A DNA stretch of 9,246 nucleotides, taken from NCBI GenBank assembly GCA_030830765.1, contig JAURMJ010000262.1, positions 1 to 9,246 on the forward strand, in the 5' to 3' direction. Below are positions 1-6,214 of the stretch, piece after piece. The position numbers and the translations under genes are program-made. Position 1 is the stretch's first letter, and each line of letters starts with the position of its first letter. The notes under the pieces are model-generated. The model was given only the letters and a program-made list of their open reading frames with translations. It did not search any database and was not told the origin of the DNA. Source of the stretch: Quisquiliibacterium sp. (GTDB taxonomy: Bacteria > Pseudomonadota > Gammaproteobacteria > Burkholderiales > Burkholderiaceae_E).

Positions 1-351
1 AGCAGCGAATCTGGGGCCTTGAACTTTCTGAGCACCTATGCCGAGGTCGCGACCACCTACGGGATTGATCCCAACCCGACTGCAGCGGTGGATTTGAACA
101 ACACGGACTCGCGGGCCGTAGCGTTGCTCAAGGAGATGGCGGAGTCCGAGGCACCGCTCAGTGAATTGACCGCCAATATTCAGCAGGGGGCCAACCCGGC
201 CACCGGCGGTGACCTGTCGACTTCAGCGGCAGTTGCCTCGACCCTGCCGGACGAGCCCACGGCCACTGATGGGCTGCAGGTGAGCGAGGGCAGCAGCGAA
301 GACGAAGTCATTACCGGCGGGACCTCAGGGGCGGGTGGCTCGACCCAGTAA
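1..351 (+). CDS. 3' end of an unrecognised protein (5' part outside window)
   Basis: The reading frame is open from the first base and ends at TAA 349-351, so 116 C-terminal residues are visible. A TTG at 19 could be read as a start, but it has no ribosome binding site, and the open frame upstream makes a truncated longer gene more likely. The visible part begins with a mixed helical-looking stretch (around STYAEVATTYGIDPNP). It then becomes a low-complexity tail rich in Ser, Thr, Gly, Ala and acidic residues (EGSSEDE, then Gly/Ser to the end). I see no catalytic motif, signal peptide or membrane segment. The acidic, flexible tail would fit a surface or secreted protein or a disordered linker end, but I do not recognise the family. 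A strong hairpin terminator follows 62 bases after the stop, so this gene is probably the last in its transcription unit. Confidence 0.6.
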   Translation, partial: SSESGALNFLSTYAEVATTYGIDPNPTAAVDLNNTDSRAVALLKEMAESEAPLSELTANIQQGANPATGGDLSTSAAVASTLPDEPTATDGLQVSEGSSEDEVITGGTSGAGGSTQ

Positions 352-413
352 GGATCCGCCGCAGCGTCTGGTCGGACCGCCCGTTTGAGTCGGTTCGACA
401 GCCAGGCAAGCAT

Positions 414-454
414 GCAAAGGGCCGCCCCCGCAGGGGGCGGCCCTTTGCGTTTCT
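414..454 (+). terminator. Strong intrinsic terminator
   Basis: Perfect 16-base-pair inverted repeat: arms 414-429 and 433-448 around a 3-base loop (GCA), followed by GTTTCT. The stem is very GC-rich with AAAG/CTTT near its base; the U-tract is short. It separates the truncated first gene from the arsS operon. Its core (GCAAAGGGCC then a C run) recurs in the hairpin at 9057-9104. Confidence 0.85.
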
Positions 455-512
455 GATGCGACCGGGTGGCACTGACAGCCCTGGCTTTGTAAGCTTTGTG
501 CTGTTTTGAGCG

Positions 513-518
513 AATAAT
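513..518 (+). promoter_or_regulatory. Possible -10 element upstream of arsS
   Basis: AATAAT matches the sigma-70 -10 consensus at 5 of 6 positions and lies in the only AT-rich part of the 200-base gap before arsS, 35 bases before its ATG. No good -35 sits at 16-18 bases; the nearest TTG-type hexamer (TTGTAA, 487-492) is 20 bases away. A promoter is needed here because a terminator lies upstream, but this exact site is tentative. The rest of 352-553 shows no other feature. Confidence 0.3.
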
Positions 519-553
519 CAGAGACAGCTCCTCTTTCTTCAGGCACGGCATCC

Positions 554-1561
554 ATGAGACCCACCCTTCCTTTGCTTATCCAGACCGACTTCCCGCCCCT
601 GGCGCGGGGGGCCTTGGAGACTCTGCAGGTCAACCTGGGCTACAAGTGCAATCAGTCTTGTCTGCATTGCCATGTCAATGCCGGTCCCAATCGCACGGAA
701 ATGATGGACGCTGACACGGTGGCCCTGGTCCTGGAGGTGCTGCGCCAGCGCCGCTTGAGCACGCTGGATCTGACCGGCGGGGCACCGGAGCTGAACCTGC
801 ATTTCCGGGCGCTGGTGACCGGCGCCAGAGCGCTTGGCGTGCGGGTGATCGACCGCTGCAATCTGACGATCCTGTCAGAGCCCGGTCAGGAAAGCCTGGC
901 CGGTTTTCTTGCTCAGCAGCGGGTTGAGGTGACGGCCTCGCTGCCCTGCTATTCGCCGGCCAACGTGGACCGCCAACGGGGTGATGGTGTGTTCGATCGC
1001 AGCATCGCCGGGCTGCAGGCTCTGAACGCATTGGGCTATGGGCAGGAAGACTCGGGTCTGGTGCTCAACCTGGTCTACAACCCACAGGGTCCGGTGCTGC
1101 CGCCACCCCAGGGGCCGCTGGAGGCTGACTACCGACGCGAGCTGATGGCGCATTTCGGTATCCGCTTCAACCACCTGTTTGCGCTGACCAATATGCCGGT
1201 GCAGCGTTTTGGCAGCACCTTGCTGAGCAAGGGCAGCTTTGAAGACTATATGCGTCTGCTCAAGGACGCCTACCGGGCCGACAACCTGCAGACCGTCATG
1301 TGCCGCTCGCTGATCAGCGTGGACTGGCAGGGTTTCCTGTACGACTGCGACTTCAATCAGATGCTCGGGCTGCCAGCAACCTTGCCTGGTACCCACCGCC
1401 CGCATCTGCGGGATCTGCTGGCGCAGCAGAGCAAGGGGCAGCCGATTCGCGTGGCCGACCACTGCTACGGCTGCACGGCCGGGCAGGGCAGCAGCTGCGG
1501 GGGGGCGCTGGAAGATTCTGCTGCCACAGAACCGGCACACGCCCCGGTCGGCGTCGCCTGA
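554..1561 (+). CDS. arsS: Arsenosugar biosynthesis radical SAM protein ArsS (Cys form)
   Basis: This 335-residue radical SAM enzyme matches the ArsS family (formerly the rSAM/selenodomain group, with a C-terminal DUF3641 region). In the best-studied members it transfers a 5'-deoxyadenosyl group to dimethylarsenic, an early step to arsenosugars. The N-terminal opening TLPLLIQTDFPPL and the block LQVNLGYKCNQSCLHCHVNA are typical. C32, C36 and C39 form the CxxxCxxC that binds the 4Fe-4S cluster, and DLTGGAPE follows as the SAM-binding GGxP-type motif. The C terminus has the diagnostic cluster CYGCTAGQGSSCGG (C304, C307, C315). In some family members the position equivalent to C315 is selenocysteine; here the codon is TGC (1496-1498). 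ATG 554 is preceded by a weak AGG at 541-543. Its TGA overlaps the ATG of the next gene by one base, implying coupled translation. No arsM lies nearby in this window, so the arsenic substrate is inferred from the family. Confidence 0.9.
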   Translation: MRPTLPLLIQTDFPPLARGALETLQVNLGYKCNQSCLHCHVNAGPNRTEMMDADTVALVLEVLRQRRLSTLDLTGGAPELNLHFRALVTGARALGVRVIDRCNLTILSEPGQESLAGFLAQQRVEVTASLPCYSPANVDRQRGDGVFDRSIAGLQALNALGYGQEDSGLVLNLVYNPQGPVLPPPQGPLEADYRRELMAHFGIRFNHLFALTNMPVQRFGSTLLSKGSFEDYMRLLKDAYRADNLQTVMCRSLISVDWQGFLYDCDFNQMLGLPATLPGTHRPHLRDLLAQQSKGQPIRVADHCYGCTAGQGSSCGGALEDSAATEPAHAPVGVA

Positions 1562-3726
1562 TGGCGGGCAGTACAAAGCTCCGGCGCCTTGCCGTTGTTG
1601 CGGTGCTTGCGTTCGCCGCGGTCCTGGTCTGGCAGCAGTTTGATCTGGGGCGCTGGCTGACGCTGGAGCAACTCAAGAGCAGCCGCGATACGCTGGTGAA
1701 TCTGTATGCGTCGGACCCTGGCACGACGATCGCGGTCTTCTTTGGTGTCTACGTCGTGGCCACCGCGGCTTCAATCCCGGGGGCCGCCATTCTGACGCTG
1801 GCGGCCGGTGCGATTTTTGGGCTGGGCATCGGGCTGCTGCTGGTGTCCTTTGCGTCCAGCCTGGGCGCGCTGCTGGCCTTTCTGGTCGCCAGAACGCTGT
1901 TGCGCGATGCGGTGCAGGCCCGCTTCGGAAAATTCATGGCTCCGATCAATGCCGGTCTGGCCAAGGACGGTGTGTTCTACCTGCTCACGCTGCGCCTGGT
2001 GCCGGTGTTTCCGTTCTGGCTGATCAATCTGCTGATGGGGTTGACGCAACTGGGTGCGCGTCCGTTTTACCTCGTCAGCCAGATCGGCATGCTTGCCGGG
2101 ACGGTGGTCTACGTGAACGCCGGCACGCAGCTGGCGACGATTCAATCGACCGCCGACATCCTGTCGCCGGCCATTCTGGGAAGTCTGCTGCTGCTGGGGG
2201 TGTTCCCAATCCTGGCCAAAGGGCTGGTGGGTGCCTTGCAGCGGCGCAAGGTCTATGCCCGCTGGTCCCGGCCCCGGCGGTTCGATCGCAATCTGGTGGT
2301 CATCGGGGCAGGGGCTGGCGGGTTGGTGACCGCTTACATTGCGGCAGCCGTCAAGGCCAAGGTCACGCTGATCGAAGGCCACAAGATGGGAGGCGACTGC
2401 CTGAACTATGGCTGCGTGCCCAGCAAGGCCTTGATTCGTTCGGCCAAGGCGATCAAGCAGGTGCGCAACGCGCATCTGTTCGGTGTGCGGGGTGCCGAAG
2501 GAGAAGTGGATTTCGGCGCGGTGATGCAGCGCGTGCATCGGGTGATTGCCCAGATTGAGCCGCATGATTCGGTCGAGCGTTATACCGGGTTGGGGGTGCA
2601 GGTTCTGCAGGGGCATGCCCGCATCAAGTCGCCCTGGAGCGTCGAGGTGCGTCTTGCGGACGGCAAGACGCAGACGCTGACGACCCGCAATATCGTGATT
2701 GCCGCTGGCGCGAGCCCGCTGGTGCCGCCGATCCCGGGCCTGCAGCAGGCCGGGTTTCTGACCAGCGACACGGTCTGGGGGCTGACCAGCCTGCCGCGGC
2801 GTCTGGTGGTGCTCGGGGGCGGCCCGATCGGCTGCGAACTGGCGCAAAGCTTTGCGCGCCTGGGCAGCACGGTGACCCAGGTGGAGATGGCGCCGCGCGT
2901 GATGGGCCGCGAAGATCCTGAGGTCAGCGACCTGGTTGCTCAGGCGCTGCGCGCCGATGGCGTGACCCTGCTGACCCAGCACCAGGCGATGCGGGTCGAG
3001 GTCTCGGAAGGGCAAAAGCGGCTGATCGTCCAGCACGGGGAAAGCGAACGCGAGGTGCCCTTTGATGAGTTGCTGTGCGCCGTGGGCCGAAGCCCGCGCG
3101 TGACCGGCTATGGCCTGGAGGAGCTTGGCATTGCGCTGACTGCGCGCAAGACCATCGAGACCAATGCCTATCTGCAGACGCTGTATCCGAACATCTATGC
3201 CGTGGGGGATGTGGCCGGGCCGTTCCAGTTCACCCACACAGCGTCTCATCAGGCCTGGTATGCCGCAGTCAATGCGCTGTTCGGGCGCTTCAAGAAGTTC
3301 AAGGCCGATTACTCGGTGATTCCCTGGACCACGTTCACGGATCCCGAGGTGGCGCGCGTGGGCCTGTCGGAAACCGAGGCCAAGGAGCAGGGCCTTGCGT
3401 ATGAGGTGACCCGTTACGGCATCGATGATCTGGATCGCGCCATTGCCGATGGCACCGCGTTCGGCTTCGTCAAGGTGCTCACGGTGCCCGGTAAGGACAG
3501 GATTCTGGGCGTGACCATTGTGGGGGAACAGGCGGCCGACCTGCTCGCCGAATACGTGCTTGCGATGAAGCATGGGCTTGGGCTCAACAAGATCCTGGGC
3601 ACGATCCACACCTATCCGACCCTGTCCGAAGCCAACAAGTTCGCGGCCGGCGAGTGGAAGCGGGCCCATGCGCCCCAGAAGGTGTTGGCCTGGCTGGCGC
3701 GGTTTCATGCCTGGGAGCGCCGATGA
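1561..3726 (+). CDS. TVP38/VTT membrane domain fused to mercuric-reductase-like flavoprotein
   Basis: A 721-residue two-part protein. Residues 1-230 are a TVP38/TMEM64 (VTT/DedA-like) integral membrane domain. It has an N-terminal helix at about 8-25, hydrophobic segments near 56-72, 77-98 and 100-115, the family signature LRLVPVFPFWLINLLMG (about 144-160), and further helices near 168-187 and 200-228. Residues 241-721 are a pyridine nucleotide-disulfide oxidoreductase: FAD-binding GAGAGG at 249-254, redox pair C280-LNYG-C285, NAD(P)H-binding GGGPIG at 419-424, an FAD-contacting GDVAGP near 553, and a dimerisation domain ending HTYPTLSEANK (683-693). Where lipoamide dehydrogenases have the catalytic His, Tyr685 is present, as in mercuric reductases. 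The C-terminal Cys-Cys pair of true MerA is absent, so mercury reduction is not supported. The ATG overlaps the arsS stop, so the longer upstream frame from 1300 is rejected as antisense to evidence from ArsS. Likely role: a membrane-tethered NAD(P)H-dependent reductase serving the ArsS pathway; substrate unknown. Confidence 0.88.
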   Translation: MAGSTKLRRLAVVAVLAFAAVLVWQQFDLGRWLTLEQLKSSRDTLVNLYASDPGTTIAVFFGVYVVATAASIPGAAILTLAAGAIFGLGIGLLLVSFASSLGALLAFLVARTLLRDAVQARFGKFMAPINAGLAKDGVFYLLTLRLVPVFPFWLINLLMGLTQLGARPFYLVSQIGMLAGTVVYVNAGTQLATIQSTADILSPAILGSLLLLGVFPILAKGLVGALQRRKVYARWSRPRRFDRNLVVIGAGAGGLVTAYIAAAVKAKVTLIEGHKMGGDCLNYGCVPSKALIRSAKAIKQVRNAHLFGVRGAEGEVDFGAVMQRVHRVIAQIEPHDSVERYTGLGVQVLQGHARIKSPWSVEVRLADGKTQTLTTRNIVIAAGASPLVPPIPGLQQAGFLTSDTVWGLTSLPRRLVVLGGGPIGCELAQSFARLGSTVTQVEMAPRVMGREDPEVSDLVAQALRADGVTLLTQHQAMRVEVSEGQKRLIVQHGESEREVPFDELLCAVGRSPRVTGYGLEELGIALTARKTIETNAYLQTLYPNIYAVGDVAGPFQFTHTASHQAWYAAVNALFGRFKKFKADYSVIPWTTFTDPEVARVGLSETEAKEQGLAYEVTRYGIDDLDRAIADGTAFGFVKVLTVPGKDRILGVTIVGEQAADLLAEYVLAMKHGLGLNKILGTIHTYPTLSEANKFAAGEWKRAHAPQKVLAWLARFHAWERR

Positions 3727-3731
3727 GATGG

Positions 3732-3752
3732 AAGCCGCAACCCTGGCGGCTT
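3732..3752 (+). other. Small hairpin in the gap before the third operon gene
   Basis: Perfect 7-base-pair stem, arms AAGCCGC (3732-3738) and GCGGCTT (3746-3752), 7-base loop, starting 6 bases after the stop of the fusion gene. A second small dyad (GCCCTG/CAGGGC, 3786-3799) follows. Neither has a T-run, so neither is a convincing terminator. They could modulate read-through or mRNA decay between the genes, or be chance in GC-rich DNA. Confidence 0.3.
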
Positions 3753-3835
3753 GAGCCCGCAACACCACGAGGGCGCGCATCGAGAGCCCTGAGCAGGGCG
3801 CCTGCTGTTCTGATCGGACGATCTGCGGGTTGCCT

Positions 3836-4936
3836 GTGAAGCCCCGTCTGATCCTGGCCGGCGCAGGCCATGCCCATGCGCTGGTGCTGAAGGCCTGGGC
3901 CGAGCGGCCAAGGCCCGACGTCGATCTGGTGGTGGTCTCACCGCAGGCACTGGCGCCTTACTCGGGGATGGTGCCGGGGTGGCTGGCCGGGGTCTATCGC
4001 TACGAAGACATCGTCATTGATTTTCCTGGTCTGTGTCAGCGTGCCGGAGCAACCTGGATTGCAGCCGCGATCCGGCGCCTTGACCCGGACGCTCAGCGGC
4101 TTGAGCTGGAGACCGGCGAATCGTTGTCATTCGACTGGTTGTCGCTCAATGTCGGTTCGACCTTGATGCCGCCGGTGGGGGCGTTCCAAGCCCAGGTGCT
4201 GTCGCTGCGACCGCTGACCAGGCTGCAGGCCCAATACGATGCCCTGTTGCTGCGCTGGGCTCAGGACGAGGCGGATCAGCCGTTTCGTGTGACTGCGATC
4301 GGCGGGGGGGCTGCGGGTGTTGAGTCGCTGCTGGCGGTCTTGTGCCGGCTGCGCAGGCTGCGGCCCGAGCGCGAGGTTCATGGTGCGCTGCTCACGCGCG
4401 ACAACAGCCTGCTCTCAGGCTATCCGGCCTCGGCGCAGCGTCGAGCCCTGCGCGCCTTGTCGCAGGCCGGGGTCACGCTTGAGCTTCAGAGCACTTGGAG
4501 CGAGGCGGTGGGCCAGCGCAGCGATCTGGTGCTGTGGGCCACGGGCGCCCAGGCCCATGCCTGGCAGCGGTCGCCTGAGGGTCGTGGCACGCTGGCGGTC
4601 GATGCCAACGGGTTTGTGCTGATCGACGATACGCTGCGTTCGGTCTCGCATCCGAACATCTTTGCGGCGGGTGACTGCGCGCAATGGCATACCCCGCTGC
4701 CCAAGGCCGGTGTCTTCGCGGTCCGCATGGGGCCCGTGCTTGCGCACAACCTGTCAGCGGTGCTGACCGACCAGCCTTTGCAACCCTACGTGCCGCAAAC
4801 CGATTTCCTGTCGCTGCTGTCAACCGCCGATGGCCGTGCGATCGCGTCCCGTGGGCGCTGGAGCCTGTCGGGCGCCTGGGCCTGGCGCTGGAAGGACCGG
4901 ATTGATCGGGGCTTTGTGCAACGCTTCGCGCGATGA
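3836..4936 (+). CDS. Stand-alone FAD oxidoreductase of the SelD N-terminal-domain family
   Basis: A 366-residue flavoprotein in the pyridine nucleotide-disulfide oxidoreductase superfamily, close to the family found fused to the N terminus of selenide,water dikinase (TIGR03169-type, 'Nterm_to_SelD'). Visible motifs are the FAD-binding GAGHAH (9-14), the family block APYSGMVPGWLAG (about 40-52), a second dinucleotide-binding GGGAAGVES (156-164), HPNIFAAGDCA around D280 contacting FAD, and KAGVFAVRMGPVLAHNL. It has no CxxC or CxxxxC redox pair, so it resembles NADH dehydrogenase type II-like quinone or sulfide/selenide-related enzymes rather than disulfide reductases. No SelD kinase domain follows; the stop at 4934-4936 is clean. 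GTG 3836 is preferred over TTG 3830 on codon grounds, but both lack a good ribosome binding site. It lies about 109 bases after the fusion gene with no clear terminator, so it probably belongs to the arsS operon. Its substrate is unknown. Confidence 0.82.
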   Translation: MKPRLILAGAGHAHALVLKAWAERPRPDVDLVVVSPQALAPYSGMVPGWLAGVYRYEDIVIDFPGLCQRAGATWIAAAIRRLDPDAQRLELETGESLSFDWLSLNVGSTLMPPVGAFQAQVLSLRPLTRLQAQYDALLLRWAQDEADQPFRVTAIGGGAAGVESLLAVLCRLRRLRPEREVHGALLTRDNSLLSGYPASAQRRALRALSQAGVTLELQSTWSEAVGQRSDLVLWATGAQAHAWQRSPEGRGTLAVDANGFVLIDDTLRSVSHPNIFAAGDCAQWHTPLPKAGVFAVRMGPVLAHNLSAVLTDQPLQPYVPQTDFLSLLSTADGRAIASRGRWSLSGAWAWRWKDRIDRGFVQRFAR

Positions 4937-5024
4937 TCAACGCTATGCGGTGCTCTCTCTATTTGCGCGTACCCGGCGTGGGATCGCGCAGCCTGACCTG
5001 GACCTCGTTGGATCGATTCCCGGG

Positions 5025-5053
5025 TTGAGGCTGCGGAGGCGCTCTGCGATACT
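5025..5053 (+). promoter_or_regulatory. Candidate sigma-70 promoter for the adenylate cyclase gene
   Basis: TTGAGG (5025-5030) and GATACT (5048-5053) are separated by 17 bases, each matching its consensus hexamer at 4 of 6 positions. The expected transcript start near 5060 would give a leader of about 54 bases before GTG 5114. The 177-base gap that holds it contains no other gene or terminator, so read-through from the upstream operon is also possible. Confidence 0.4.
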
Positions 5054-5113
5054 GCGTCGCCAAACCGTCGCCGTCTGTGCGGGCATCGGGTCAATCCATC
5101 TCAGGGCACTGCT

Positions 5114-6160
5114 GTGAATGAGCAACTCAGTCTGATTGTTCTGGACAATATCGGCGATGGCGTCATCTCGGTTGACGCATCGGGTTGCATCACAAGCTTC
5201 AATCAGGCTGCAGGCAAAATTCTCAAGCTCGATCGCGATGCGTTCATCGGTCAGCCATTGGTGACGCTGCTCGCAGTTGACGAATCGCTCGATACGTTCG
5301 GCGACGCAGTCCTGGCGGCCATCTACGAGGGCCAGCTGATCAATGATCAAGTGATCGACATCGCGGTGCAGGGCGAAAAGCGGCGTCTGCGGGTCTCCAC
5401 GACGCTGATGCGCGCTGATGACCGGCGCAGCAGCCTGGGGGCCATTCTGGTGTTCAGGGACCAGACCGAGAGCATCCGGCGCGAACGGGCTGAACGCCTG
5501 TTCGGCACTTATGTCGATGCCCAGGTGGTCGATCAGATTCTTGCCATGGATGAGGATGCGCCGGACCGCGGCATCCGTTCATCGGTGACGGTGCTGTTCT
5601 GCGACCTCGAGGGTTTCACGAGTCTGTCGGAGCGGCTCGATCCTGCTGTGCTCCTGAACTGTGTCAATCGGTTTATCGAGGTGATGAGTGTCCCGATCAG
5701 CCGTAACCGGGGCATCACCGATAAATTCATGGGCGACGCGGTGATGGCGTATTGGGGGCCACCCTTTTGTGCACCCGACGAGCATGCGACGCTGGGCTGC
5801 AGGACCGGCGTGGAGCTACTCGCGGCCGTGCCTGAGCTACGACGTGCGGTCGGGGAAGTGATCGGCAGTCAGGCCGATGCACTGCATATCCGGATTGGCA
5901 TTGCGACCGGCGAAGTCGTGGCCGGCAATGTCGGCACAGCGACCCGCAAGAACTACACAGTGCTTGGCGATACCGTGAATATGGCGGCGCGGCTGGAGCA
6001 GATCAACAAGCAGCTTGAGACGCGGCTGCTGTGTTCACAGACGACGATGCAGCTCGCCGGTCAGGCATTCAGTTTTCGGGAGCGCGACAGCGTGCAGCTG
6101 CGTGGCCGATCGGCTGCCGAGCCGATCTACGAGATCACCGGGTTTTCGCCGGTTCGATAA
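5114..6160 (+). CDS. PAS-domain class III adenylate cyclase
   Basis: A 348-residue cytoplasmic signalling enzyme predicted to make cyclic AMP from ATP. Residues 5-115 form a PAS sensor domain (LDNIGDGVISVDASGCITSFN, ending LVFRDQTE), joined by a short helical linker rich in Arg and Glu (about 116-150) to a class III cyclase domain (about 155-345). Catalytic residues are present: metal-binding D164 (LFCDLEGFTS) and D208 (DKFMGDAV), ATP-selecting K204 and D286 (VLGDTVN), and the transition-state residues N289 and R293 (NMAAR). The full set suggests an active adenylate rather than guanylate cyclase. There is no membrane segment or receiver domain, so the input is whatever the PAS domain senses (ligand unknown). 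GTG 5114 is chosen because AGGG at 5103-5106 lies 7 bases upstream. It is convergent with the minus-strand cassette, with only 54 bases between the stops and no strong terminator there. Confidence 0.92.
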   Translation: MNEQLSLIVLDNIGDGVISVDASGCITSFNQAAGKILKLDRDAFIGQPLVTLLAVDESLDTFGDAVLAAIYEGQLINDQVIDIAVQGEKRRLRVSTTLMRADDRRSSLGAILVFRDQTESIRRERAERLFGTYVDAQVVDQILAMDEDAPDRGIRSSVTVLFCDLEGFTSLSERLDPAVLLNCVNRFIEVMSVPISRNRGITDKFMGDAVMAYWGPPFCAPDEHATLGCRTGVELLAAVPELRRAVGEVIGSQADALHIRIGIATGEVVAGNVGTATRKNYTVLGDTVNMAARLEQINKQLETRLLCSQTTMQLAGQAFSFRERDSVQLRGRSAAEPIYEITGFSPVR

Positions 6161-6214
6161 GGACACGGCCAGTTCGCGTCAAGCCCGTCCGTTCCGTGTC
6201 GCCGCTGAAGGCCC

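Noticed and set aside
1300..1560. Upstream extension of the TVP38-reductase frame
   Set aside because: It overlaps 260 bases of arsS and is Arg/Ala-rich without hydrophobic character; ATG 1561, overlapping the arsS stop, begins the natural membrane domain.
875..1576. 233-codon minus-strand open frame across arsS
   Set aside because: It is antisense to the well-supported arsS; composition is shadow-like and there is no ribosome binding site or family resemblance.
2842..2857. 16-base perfect palindrome GCGCAAAGCTTTGCGC
   Set aside because: It lies within the conserved NAD(P)H-binding domain coding sequence (Ala-Gln-Ser-Phe-Ala) and is best explained by codon choice.
1771..3780. 669-codon open frame on the minus strand
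   Set aside because: It is fully antisense to the reductase fusion, whose cofactor motifs are clear. Its translation is His/Gln/Arg-rich with no recognisable domain, as expected from the codon bias of GC-rich genes.
5338..5358. Cluster of three GATC-containing TGATC motifs
   Set aside because: It lies within the PAS domain coding sequence; the codons alone explain it and there is no origin-like context.
6162..6200. Dyad GACACGG/CCGTGTC between the convergent genes
   Set aside because: A 7-base stem with a 25-base loop and no T-run; too weak to call a terminator.
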